A stretch of 64,000 nt of DNA, from assembly GCA_029243545.1 (NCBI GenBank), contig JAQWRV010000033.1, positions 20,780 through 84,779 of the forward strand, in the 5' to 3' direction. Each line of letters starts with the position of its first letter. Positions within the stretch are counted from its first letter, which is position 1. Under the pieces are notes generated by a model. It had not been told where the DNA came from and searched no databases. It was given only the letters and a program-made list of their open reading frames with translations. Source of the stretch: Rhodospirillaceae bacterium (lineage in GTDB: Bacteria > Pseudomonadota > Alphaproteobacteria > Rhodospirillales > Rhodospirillaceae). Shown one piece after another: positions 36,791 to 44,285 of the stretch. The position numbers were made by a program, and so were the translations under genes.

Positions 36791-36846
36791 GCCGCACTCT
36801 TGCGGCTGGTGAGGCCTGACAGGAGTAACGACGTTACCCCTGTCAG
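36791..36846. repeat. two adjacent hairpins downstream of methyltransferase gene
   Basis: GCCGCA-CTCT-TGCGGC (36791-36806) is a perfect 6-bp stem. Ten bases on, CTGACAGG (36816-36823) pairs with CCTGTCAG (36839-36846), with an inner GTAAC/GTTAC stem after one mismatch. No T run follows on either strand. They lie in the 3' region of the minus-strand methyltransferase gene and may protect mRNA ends or be a dispersed repeat. Confidence 0.45.
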
Positions 36847-36907
36847 TGTTGTTACAAGTGAGCGGCGGCTAATTGCCTTTGCCTCACCAAATTATTTTTT
36901 GCTGCAC

Positions 36908-38116
36908 CTATGCAGGCTTAATTCCCACCACATTGCGTTTGGCGCGCCGGCCTGAGGGTGGACCGTTTTCATTGACTTCGAAGCCCGCGTCGCGCATGAG
37001 CTGATTGAATCCTTCAAAGCCAAGTTTGGCGTATTCCAGGCGCCAGGGCTCACCGTTCCAGCGACTGTCCCACCACTGACGGAACGAGCTATAGACACCC
37101 TTGCCGGGCCCGCTGCCCGTATAGAAATCCATTGGGTAAAACACACCGCCTGGTCGTAGTACACGCAGTGATTCCTTTAACACTTCAACCGTGCCTTCAG
37201 GGCTAACTTCATGGAACATTATGTTATTTGTGACAATATCGAAATGGTTGTCAGGGAACTTGCTGTCCTCGGCCAAACGCTGGGCGAAGTTGACACCAAC
37301 GCCAATATCCACTGCCCGCATATGCGCATACCGTACCATTGGTCCACCCACATCAATGCCCCACACGTCGGCATCCGAGAAGCGTTGCTTCAAAGCGACC
37401 GAAAGCTGGCCGCTACTACAACCTTGGTCAAGAATGCGGGCCACCTTCCCGTCCGTTGGTTCCGGCACGGCACCGGCTAAACCGATGTGCAGTTCATCCT
37501 GGTCGTTGCGGCCTTCGAAGAAGTTGTTGGTACCGTAGTGATAAATATGGCCGGCAAAATCATCGCCTACATAGCCGCCTGGCTGAATGTGAATTTCATG
37601 CTTGGTGTAGTCCGGCATCTCCATATCCGGATTAAGCTCAAGCGTGCCTGGCCCCATGTTGTCTGCGGCTTCCATTTCCGCCAAGTACGCATCGGCATTG
37701 CCATGGAATTCTTCGTAAAGCGTCGTCCAGTTAATCTGCTGGGCACTGAGCCACATACGAGCACTGGCCGCTACTAGCGGATCATCACCTACGTGTTTCA
37801 GCACTTCTTCGATCGGCAGGTCGTCTACCGGAGACATATTTTTGTCGCGCATAATGTCGGCGATACGCTTGCGCGCAGCCCGGGTCATGTCGCGATTAGC
37901 AAAGGTGCGGAAGCCGGTAATGAAATCGTGCTGTGCTTCCAGATGCTGGGTTGGCAGGCGTTCAAGGCGGCCTACCGAGCCACGGGGTTCAATATCGGCA
38001 GCGGCGAAGCCCGACGCCTTTGTTTTTGCTGCATTGGCTTTGCGGCCGCCAAATAGGGCGCCGACAAATGAAGCTGTGGCGGCTGAAGCGCCGACGAGAG
38101 TCCGTCTTTTAATCAT
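36908..38116 (-). CDS. Tat-signal SAM methyltransferase (cassette 1)
   Basis: A 402-residue protein with an N-terminal twin-arginine signal (MIKRRTLVGASAATASFVGA, then RKANA). A conserved helical domain follows, including TLELNPDMEMPDYTKHEIH and QPGGYVGDDFAGHIYHYGTN. The Rossmann methyltransferase domain starts near 230: RILDQGCSSGQLSVALK is motif I, VWGIDVGGPMVRYAHM motif II, FDIVTNNIMFHE motif IV and LRVLRPGGVFYPMD motif V. An exported SAM-dependent enzyme would lack SAM outside the cytoplasm unless it travels with it bound. AGGGGACA lies eight bases before the ATG. It follows its small partner by 18 bp. Substrate is unknown. Confidence 0.75.
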   Translation of the reverse strand: MIKRRTLVGASAATASFVGALFGGRKANAAKTKASGFAAADIEPRGSVGRLERLPTQHLEAQHDFITGFRTFANRDMTRAARKRIADIMRDKNMSPVDDLPIEEVLKHVGDDPLVAASARMWLSAQQINWTTLYEEFHGNADAYLAEMEAADNMGPGTLELNPDMEMPDYTKHEIHIQPGGYVGDDFAGHIYHYGTNNFFEGRNDQDELHIGLAGAVPEPTDGKVARILDQGCSSGQLSVALKQRFSDADVWGIDVGGPMVRYAHMRAVDIGVGVNFAQRLAEDSKFPDNHFDIVTNNIMFHEVSPEGTVEVLKESLRVLRPGGVFYPMDFYTGSGPGKGVYSSFRQWWDSRWNGEPWRLEYAKLGFEGFNQLMRDAGFEVNENGPPSGRRAKRNVVGIKPA

Positions 38117-38134
38117 AATCTGTCCCCTTCCCGC

Positions 38135-38488
38135 TTACATGTTGTCTTGAATGGCGTCGTCGGTCAGCGCGGTTTTATCCGTGCCGGTCCTGGCAATGTG
38201 GCCATACGTAATTTGAATGAAGGCATCGCGCTCTTTCTTGAATTGCGCTTCCTCCTCTGCGGTCGGCACATAGGCTTCCACCATGTCGCTGGTTACAGCG
38301 CCTTCCTTTTCGAACAGCAGTTCGATGATATGCGTGCGGCGCCGGTTAGCCCACACTTCTGCACCGAGGGCGATGATCGACGTCATCATGTCGTCCATCA
38401 GTGGATTTCCGAGGAACACGGCTTGATCCGTGTCCGATTTTATAAAATCAGCCGCGTAGGATTTCCGGCTACTTTCTGAATTCGCCAT
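38135..38488 (-). CDS. small helical partner protein (cassette 1)
   Basis: A 117-residue, probably all-helical protein. It starts at 38488, nine bases after GGGAGG. It shares a core with the protein at 41179-41526: here AADFIKSDTDQAVFLGNPL, MTSIIALGAEVWANRRR and SDMVEAYVPTAEEEAQFKKE. No signal peptide or catalytic motif is visible and I recognise no named family. In both cassettes it directly precedes the Tat methyltransferase, so a chaperone, adaptor or regulatory role for that enzyme is a reasonable inference. Confidence 0.7.
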   Translation of the reverse strand: MANSESSRKSYAADFIKSDTDQAVFLGNPLMDDMMTSIIALGAEVWANRRRTHIIELLFEKEGAVTSDMVEAYVPTAEEEAQFKKERDAFIQITYGHIARTGTDKTALTDDAIQDNM

Positions 38489-38676
38489 GATTGAGAACCT
38501 CCCAGTCTTTGATCTGGCGGAATTCTGCGCTTTTAGCTGCCAATCTGCAATGGTAGCAAAAACCGGTGCTCGGTTAGCGGGCGTATTTACCACCGTTTCC
38601 CTATGTTGCGCCGGCGAGAGCCGCGCCCTACCCTACTTAGACCGCAATTGAGCCGTTCGATTGAGAGCCATCCAGC

Positions 38677-39912
38677 ATGACAGTCCCTCTCCCGCCGGAT
38701 TCCCGTTCTTTGTACCGCCACGGCATGACCCCGGACATCAATCATGATGAGTCCGCACGAATCAACGTGCTGGCCTCGCTCAATGCCTCGGTGGCAGCGA
38801 CGCTCAGTGCCAGCGTACATTTGGCCTATGAGCATGACGCGGCGCCAAAACTCACAGCTGATGATCTCGATATCACCAATCCTCAAGCAAAGATTGGCGC
38901 GACCGTGCGCGAAGCCATCCGCCCCAGCCCGGTTTATCAATCGTGGGCGAGCCTGCGCCGAGCAATCCAGGAAATGAACCGCCAGAACGCGCGCCATATC
39001 GCCTACCGGCAGATCGACTCTCTCTCGCAGCGGGCCGAAGCCTTGAGCGATGACAGAACTACATTGCAACTGAACCCGTCCTTGGAAATTCCGCGTTATC
39101 TGGCCAATGCTGATAATCATCTCCAGGCCGGGGGCTATCATACGGAAATCAAACCCGGCGATATGACCGCCGCTGCCACTTATGATGTAGCTACCTTCGT
39201 TACGGCTATGGGCATGTTCGGCGCCAAGGGAGACTCCGGCGGCCGCGGCATCACCAAATGGTTGGCGAAACACTACCCAGACTTCAAACCGAAACGCATT
39301 CTCGATTTAGGAGCCGCCCACGGGGGCAATACCCTGCCCCTCGCAGCCGCCTTCCCAGATGCTGAAGTGGTCGCCTTTGACGCTGGTGCACCAATGCTGC
39401 GTTACGGCCATGCCCGGGCACAATCCATGGGCTTCTCAAACGTCCGCTTTGTACAAGGTGCTGCGGAGGAGCTGGATGACTCTCTCGGCACGTTCGACTG
39501 GATTCAGAGCACCATGTTCTTTCATGAAACATCAGGTCCGGCGCTCGGCGAAATTTTGAAACGCATTTATGCGTTGCTCAATCCCGGCGGCATGACTCTC
39601 AATCTGGAGCAGCCCAATTTCACGCCTGAGACGCCTGTATTCGACCGTTTCCTTCGCAATTGGGATGCCTGGTACAACAACGAGCCCTTTTGGGTGCAGC
39701 TTCACTGCATGGACTTCACTGCAGAGATGATCAAGGCCGGCTTCGACCCTGGTCAATGTATTGAAGGCGGAGTTAATCCTGACCTTGAGCCCGGCCACTA
39801 TCCGGCCTGGTCAGGCAAGATCAACCGTCACGACCATGAGCGTGCAAAGCCCAAGCCTGAAAAGTCTGGCTACAACGGCGAAGGCTGGTATCTATTCGGC
39901 GCCAGGAAGTAG
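38677..39912 (+). CDS. SAM methyltransferase, related, without Tat signal
   Basis: A 411-residue methyltransferase related to the two Tat-signal enzymes that flank it on the opposite strand. It keeps the preceding domain with LQLNPSLEIPRYLANADNH and QAGGYHTE, motif I ILDLGAAHGGNTLPLA, motif II VVAFDAGAPMLRYGHARA, FDWIQSTMFFHETSG and LLNPGGMTLNLE. It has no twin arginines or hydrophobic start, so it should stay in the cytoplasm. It is divergent from cassette 1 (188 bp apart) and convergent with cassette 2. A paralogue acting on a similar substrate at a different location is likely. Confidence 0.75.
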   Translation: MTVPLPPDSRSLYRHGMTPDINHDESARINVLASLNASVAATLSASVHLAYEHDAAPKLTADDLDITNPQAKIGATVREAIRPSPVYQSWASLRRAIQEMNRQNARHIAYRQIDSLSQRAEALSDDRTTLQLNPSLEIPRYLANADNHLQAGGYHTEIKPGDMTAAATYDVATFVTAMGMFGAKGDSGGRGITKWLAKHYPDFKPKRILDLGAAHGGNTLPLAAAFPDAEVVAFDAGAPMLRYGHARAQSMGFSNVRFVQGAAEELDDSLGTFDWIQSTMFFHETSGPALGEILKRIYALLNPGGMTLNLEQPNFTPETPVFDRFLRNWDAWYNNEPFWVQLHCMDFTAEMIKAGFDPGQCIEGGVNPDLEPGHYPAWSGKINRHDHERAKPKPEKSGYNGEGWYLFGARK

Positions 39913-39932
39913 CCAGCACGTAAAGAGAGCGC

Positions 39933-39956
39933 CTGTTTGCCCGCCGCTCCAAACAG
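39933..39956. terminator. hairpin between convergent methyltransferase genes
   Basis: CTGTTTG (39933-39939) pairs with CAAACAG (39950-39956) over a ten-base loop, in the 44 bp between two convergent stops. There is no T tract. It is a possible bidirectional 3'-end structure. Confidence 0.4.
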
Positions 39957-41168
39957 CTAAACCGGTTTTCTGCCGGTTACATACGGGGCGCGCTCAAGAC
40001 TAAGGTTATCTGCCCTTTGTTTTGATACCCGTGGTCCCGACCGTCTTTTCGAGACTTCAAAACCGACTTTCTCCATTTCCGCTGCAAAATCCAGGCTGGC
40101 ATATTCTTCATACCAGACTTCCACGTTCCAACGGTGATGCCACCAGTAATACATCTTGTCGAATGCGGTACGCGGCGGCACCAAAAGTCCTGTGAAAAAA
40201 TCGATAGGATAAAAGACGCCGCCCGGTCTTAGTGTCCTAAATGCCTCGCGAATATGTGCGCGAGATGATTCAGCCGGGCACTCGTGATACTGAAGATAAT
40301 TGGTAATGATATCGAAGTGATTGTCAGGAAATTTACTGTCTTCAGCCAAACGTTGGGCGAAGTTAACATCCACACCAAGGTCGACGGCACGCATGTGAGC
40401 ATAACGAACCATCGGTGCCCCAATATCCGTGCCCCAAACTTCCGCATCGGGAAATCGTTCCTTCAGGGCCACAGCCATTTGGCCGCAGCCCGTCCCAGTT
40501 TCGTGAATGCGGTTTATCTGTTTGTCCCGCGGTATGGGTATGAGGCCTGCAAGGCCAACATGGATGCTGTCCTGATCGTTGGCGCCCATATAAAAATCAT
40601 TGGTACCGTAGTGGTAAATATGACCGGCAAACGGGTCACCGACGTAGCCGCCAGGTTGCTGATGGATTTCATATTTAGCCCAGTCCGGGACGATACCCGG
40701 ATTAAGCTCCAGGGTTCCCGGACCAGATTTATCAGCTGCTTCCATCTCCGCTAAATAAGCATCTGCGTTCGCGTAAATTTCGTCTCGAATATTTTTCCAC
40801 ATTTGTTGCTGCGCGCTATTCCAACTCTGGAAGTAAGACCCAATGATAGGGTCGTCTCCTAATACTTCGAGTGCTTCTTCCACTGTTGATTCAGCATTTG
40901 GATCAAGACCTTTAGCAATAATTAGCTCATCAGCACGTGCCCGCGCCATCTTGGTCATGTCGCCGTTCACAAGAACACGAAAGGTCGTCAAAAAATCTTC
41001 ACTGCTTTGCAGATCGAGCTTGGGTAATCGTTCTAGGCGTCCAACAGTGCCTCGAGGTTCAAAGTCGTGACTTAGAATTTTGGCGTTGGCTTTGCGGCCT
41101 TTCATAGCGGCGGTAACAAAAGAAGCAGCCGCGGCCGTTGCGCCAAATAATGTACGGCGATTTAGCAT
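39957..41168 (-). CDS. Tat-signal SAM methyltransferase (cassette 2)
   Basis: A 403-residue paralogue of the enzyme at 36908-38116. The ATG at 41168 has AGGAG seven bases upstream. A TTG six bases earlier is less likely. The signal is MLNRRTLFGATAAAASF followed by RKANA. Conserved with cassette 1 are TLELNPGIVPDWAKYEIH, QPGGYVGDPFAGHIYHYGTN, motif I HETGTGCGQMAVALKERF (slightly degenerate at its start), VWGTDIGAPMVRYAHMRAVD, NFAQRLAEDSKFPDNHFDI and LRPGGVFYPIDF. The last 80 residues diverge most, as expected for substrate recognition. It starts 10 bp after its small partner. Confidence 0.75.
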   Translation of the reverse strand: MLNRRTLFGATAAAASFVTAAMKGRKANAKILSHDFEPRGTVGRLERLPKLDLQSSEDFLTTFRVLVNGDMTKMARARADELIIAKGLDPNAESTVEEALEVLGDDPIIGSYFQSWNSAQQQMWKNIRDEIYANADAYLAEMEAADKSGPGTLELNPGIVPDWAKYEIHQQPGGYVGDPFAGHIYHYGTNDFYMGANDQDSIHVGLAGLIPIPRDKQINRIHETGTGCGQMAVALKERFPDAEVWGTDIGAPMVRYAHMRAVDLGVDVNFAQRLAEDSKFPDNHFDIITNYLQYHECPAESSRAHIREAFRTLRPGGVFYPIDFFTGLLVPPRTAFDKMYYWWHHRWNVEVWYEEYASLDFAAEMEKVGFEVSKRRSGPRVSKQRADNLSLERAPYVTGRKPV

Positions 41169-41178
41169 GGTCAATCTC

Positions 41179-41526
41179 CTATCCTTCGTCAGCCTTTGGC
41201 CAATCCGCCTTCATCCCCATGGTGCTGTTACGGGCAAAGACACTATAAATTCTGTCCACGTAGGCTTCCCGGTCCGCTTTCCAAACAGAAGCTTCTTCGT
41301 CTGTGGGGACGTACCCTTCGACCATGTCATGGGAGACCCCTTTGTCAGCCAAAAGGCTCTCAAGGATCTGGCCGCGTTGACGCAGCGTCCAAACTTCAGA
41401 GCCCAGCGCGATGACCGCATGCATGAGTTTGTCAGTAACCGCATCGCCCGTGAACACAGCTTGTTCCGAATCGCGTTTAAAGAAATCGGATGCGAACGTC
41501 TGACGATCAGAATCAATTTCAGCCAT
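41179..41526 (-). CDS. small helical partner protein (cassette 2)
   Basis: A 115-residue homologue of the protein at 38135-38488, starting at 41526 seven bases after GGAGG. Shared core: FASDFFKRDSEQAVFTGDAV, AVIALGSEVWTLRQRGQILE and HDMVEGYVPTDEEASVWKAD. The order small protein then Tat methyltransferase is the same as in cassette 1, so the pair was duplicated as a unit. The protein lacks cysteines or a signal and probably acts in the cytoplasm, before export of the enzyme. No family name can be given. Confidence 0.7.
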   Translation of the reverse strand: MAEIDSDRQTFASDFFKRDSEQAVFTGDAVTDKLMHAVIALGSEVWTLRQRGQILESLLADKGVSHDMVEGYVPTDEEASVWKADREAYVDRIYSVFARNSTMGMKADWPKADEG

Positions 41527-41645
41527 TGTGATATCCTCCAATTCTCTGTCTGGCAAAATTTTGGGCCGAGTCATCCTTTCTAGCAACGCCTGTTCATTGC
41601 TGTGGTCGAGCAGCGGGCGCTTTCCGAAATCGGGACTAAGCGAGT

Positions 41646-42347
41646 TTAAAGCCCGAGCGAGAATTGGTACTCACCGTTAGTTTTCGGCCGTTTATGCAAG
41701 GCCTTGGACACAGGCTCAGCGATTAGATCAGGGCCGTTATAGGGCTGGCAGAGGCGCTTATGCCCGTCCGGCCCCGTATCCGGCGATAGCCATACGCGCA
41801 TGCCCATATCATCCAGGATCACAGGCATGCGGTCATGGACCTCTGCCGCGATGTCATTAGGCTCGGTTGTAAGGATGGAGAAACGGCGTTGTTTTCGGAC
41901 GCGGTCGACCATATATAGCCCCGCAAGACCAAAGAGATGCGTCCCTCCCTCACCCACCACCGCGCCATGCCGCGTGTTCGAACCCCGTATACTGAAGTGC
42001 CAGGGTGTTTTCGAACCATCCACCTCCTGCTTGAACTCGTAGTAGCCAGTGACCGGTACGACGCAGCGCCGGTGCAGAAAGGATTCCTGGAACGTCGGCA
42101 AAACGTCCATGGTTTCACAACGGGTATTGCTCAACGGCGACGTCCTGCCTTTTAGCGGTGGAAACCCCCAGACTCCCAAATCAAGAATGCGCTCCGGTCC
42201 TGATAGGCGTATGAAAGGCTGAAGTTCGGTCGGGCGGACGACGGCTGAGGTTTTTTGATCTGCGGTTATAACAGATTCGGACGGGATAAGAGCGTACCAA
42301 TCCCGAATCTCCTCCCAGGACCGGTAGCCTGCCAAACTTCCGCACAT
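41646..42347 (-). CDS. SOS response-associated (SRAP) peptidase, YedK/HMCES family
   Basis: A 233-residue SRAP protein, which shields abasic sites in single-stranded DNA by a thiazolidine crosslink through Cys2. The start at 42347 exposes MCGSLAGYRS, with Cys2 as nucleophile after Met removal. The longer frame must be wrong for this family. Other active-site marks are SNTRCET (usual NARxET), RRCVVPVTGYYEFKQ (usual RCxxPxxGFYEW) with its Glu, and HDRMPVIL with the conserved His. It closes the accessory stretch, 216 bp from the divergent mazG. Confidence 0.92.
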   Translation of the reverse strand: MCGSLAGYRSWEEIRDWYALIPSESVITADQKTSAVVRPTELQPFIRLSGPERILDLGVWGFPPLKGRTSPLSNTRCETMDVLPTFQESFLHRRCVVPVTGYYEFKQEVDGSKTPWHFSIRGSNTRHGAVVGEGGTHLFGLAGLYMVDRVRKQRRFSILTTEPNDIAAEVHDRMPVILDDMGMRVWLSPDTGPDGHKRLCQPYNGPDLIAEPVSKALHKRPKTNGEYQFSLGL

Positions 42348-42563
42348 GTGCTTCAAGCTCCCATAAGTACGAATCAAGAACACTGATAAAGTGGACTATC
42401 GCCCCAAACTAGGTGTCGTAGACTAAATCTTTTTTCCCGCATCACTTTAAGCGACCCATTTCTGATCTCTGGGTTGAGCCAATAGTAACACTTTCGACCT
42501 ATGAAGGATCAGACTGACAGCTTATCGGTTGATCACCTTGTCCCTTGCCATTAGGCCATATCC

Positions 42564-43400
42564 ATGAGCGACCCTCCTGCATACGACCCCTTGGCGTCCG
42601 AAGACCGGTGGACGCTGGACGACCTCATCGAGATCATGGCAAGGCTGCGCCACCCTGAAGCGGGCTGCCCTTGGGATATGGAGCAGGATTTCAAGTCCAT
42701 AGCACCCTATACGATCGAAGAAGCCTACGAAGTTGCTGACGCCATTGCCCGGAGAGACATGGACGCCCTCAAAGATGAGCTGGGTGATCTTCTGTTTCAG
42801 GTAGTCTACCACGCCCGCATCGCCGAGGAAGACGGCCTCTTTGCATTCGCCGACGTGGCCGACGCCATCTCCGCCAAAATGATCCGGCGTCACCCCCATG
42901 TGTTCGGCGATGCCGTGGTTGAGGATTCAGAGACCCAGGCAGCCTCCTGGGAAGCCATCAAAGAAAAGGAACGGCAAGCAAAGGGTGCCGGCGACCTGCC
43001 CAGTGTTCTCGACCACGTTCCAACAGCTCTGCCTGCCATGAAGCGCGCGGAAAAACTGCAGAAACGGGCGGCCCGTGTTGGCTTTGACTGGCCTGATGCG
43101 GCCCAGGTGATCGATAAAATCCGCGAAGAAATCGGCGAGCTAGAAACCGAAATTAATGACGATGCACCTCAGGATAGGCTTGAAGACGAACTAGGCGACC
43201 TACTGTTTGCAGTGGTCAACTTAGCCCGCAAAGTCAAAGTGGAATCCGATTCAGCTCTTCGCCAGACTAATCTCAAGTTCGAAGCGCGTTTTCGGTTCAT
43301 TGAACGTATGCTGGCGGCGGAAGGACGCACTACCGAAGGCGCGTCCCTCGGTGAAATGGAAGCACTCTGGCAACTTGCTAAAACTGAGGCAGAGGTATAG
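42564..43400 (+). CDS. mazG: nucleoside triphosphate pyrophosphohydrolase
   Basis: A 278-residue tandem MazG protein. The first domain has CPWDMEQDFKSIAPYTIEEA followed by DALKDELGDLLFQVVYHARI, and the second (from about 155) has EIGELETEI and EDELGDLLFAVVNLARK. Both carry the EExxE-like and ExxD metal-binding helices. It hydrolyses (d)NTPs to NMP and pyrophosphate, cleaning aberrant nucleotides. It is convergent with the inositol-monophosphatase-family gene. Its neighbours hflX-hfq are the usual backbone. Confidence 0.93.
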   Translation: MSDPPAYDPLASEDRWTLDDLIEIMARLRHPEAGCPWDMEQDFKSIAPYTIEEAYEVADAIARRDMDALKDELGDLLFQVVYHARIAEEDGLFAFADVADAISAKMIRRHPHVFGDAVVEDSETQAASWEAIKEKERQAKGAGDLPSVLDHVPTALPAMKRAEKLQKRAARVGFDWPDAAQVIDKIREEIGELETEINDDAPQDRLEDELGDLLFAVVNLARKVKVESDSALRQTNLKFEARFRFIERMLAAEGRTTEGASLGEMEALWQLAKTEAEV

Positions 43401-43463
43401 CGCACAAATTGATTCAGATGTTACGTGAACACCGTGCCACTAAGGGTCTGATCGGACTCATTT

Positions 43464-44285
43464 TTAAATGCAATCCTCGTCCGCCAAGGCGCGGACCATC
43501 GCCCACACCTTTTGCGACGGCGCACTGAGTATGCCGCATTTTTGTTCGTCGGCTGGATTATAAAGCGCGCCGTCGATCATACGGGAATACCCGCCCGCTT
43601 CGGTATGGACGAGCACACCCGCCGCATGATCCCATGGCTTCAAACGGCTAAAGCTCGAGACCTGAATACGGTTCTCAGCCAAAGCCCAGTACTCATGAGC
43701 GGCACTGCCGCTACGTCTGGTGTTTGCAAACGCGTCCAGAGTTGACTTAAACGCTCGGTGGTAATGTGCCGCAGCCATAGCGCTGAGGTCGGAATCCGTT
43801 CTTGAATCGAGGATCAGACGCCTTTCTCCAATCCAGGCCCCCTGATCATACCCTGCCCAGACCGTGCGGGCTTCAAGCGGTTCATGAATCCAGCCCATGA
43901 GAGTCTGCCCGGCCTCAACCAAGGCAACCACGACCGCGAACGCAGCATAACCAGCAACGAAATTAGCTGTCCCGTCAACGGGATCTATCACCCAGACCGG
44001 TTCCGGTTGCGCCAAGTGAGACAACACAGATCGATCTGAGGCAGCGGCTTCTTCACCGAGGACCAATGATCCAGGCAGCAACCGCACGAGACCTTCATGC
44101 AACAGCTGTTCGGCCTCTTCATCGGCAGCCGTTACCAAATCACCAGGGCCGGATTTCGTGCGCACATCTGAGTCCGCTAAGTTCTGAAACCGGGGAACAA
44201 CCGCTTTCGCGGCAACGTCGCGAATTAGAGCATCAACGTCGCAGCGCAACGCTGTCTTATCGAGAGACGGAAGCACTGAGCTCAC
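43464..44285 (-). CDS. inositol monophosphatase family protein
   Basis: A 273-residue sugar phosphatase-fold enzyme. Metal site: VLGEEAA (Glu), WVIDPVDGTANFVAG (the DPxDGTxNF signature) and KPWDHAAGVLVHTEAGG (the WDxAAG signature). The family includes inositol-1-phosphatase, histidinol phosphatase (HisN) and CysQ-like enzymes. Which of these it is cannot be settled here. Its start overlaps the hflX stop by four bases (ATGA), so it is translated with hflX. Confidence 0.88.
   Translation of the reverse strand: MSSVLPSLDKTALRCDVDALIRDVAAKAVVPRFQNLADSDVRTKSGPGDLVTAADEEAEQLLHEGLVRLLPGSLVLGEEAAASDRSVLSHLAQPEPVWVIDPVDGTANFVAGYAAFAVVVALVEAGQTLMGWIHEPLEARTVWAGYDQGAWIGERRLILDSRTDSDLSAMAAAHYHRAFKSTLDAFANTRRSGSAAHEYWALAENRIQVSSFSRLKPWDHAAGVLVHTEAGGYSRMIDGALYNPADEQKCGILSAPSQKVWAMVRALADEDCI

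Noticed and set aside
36746..36955. Plus-strand 69-codon frame over the hairpins
   Set aside because: It runs through two stem-loops and into the 3' end of the methyltransferase gene, with no coding character.
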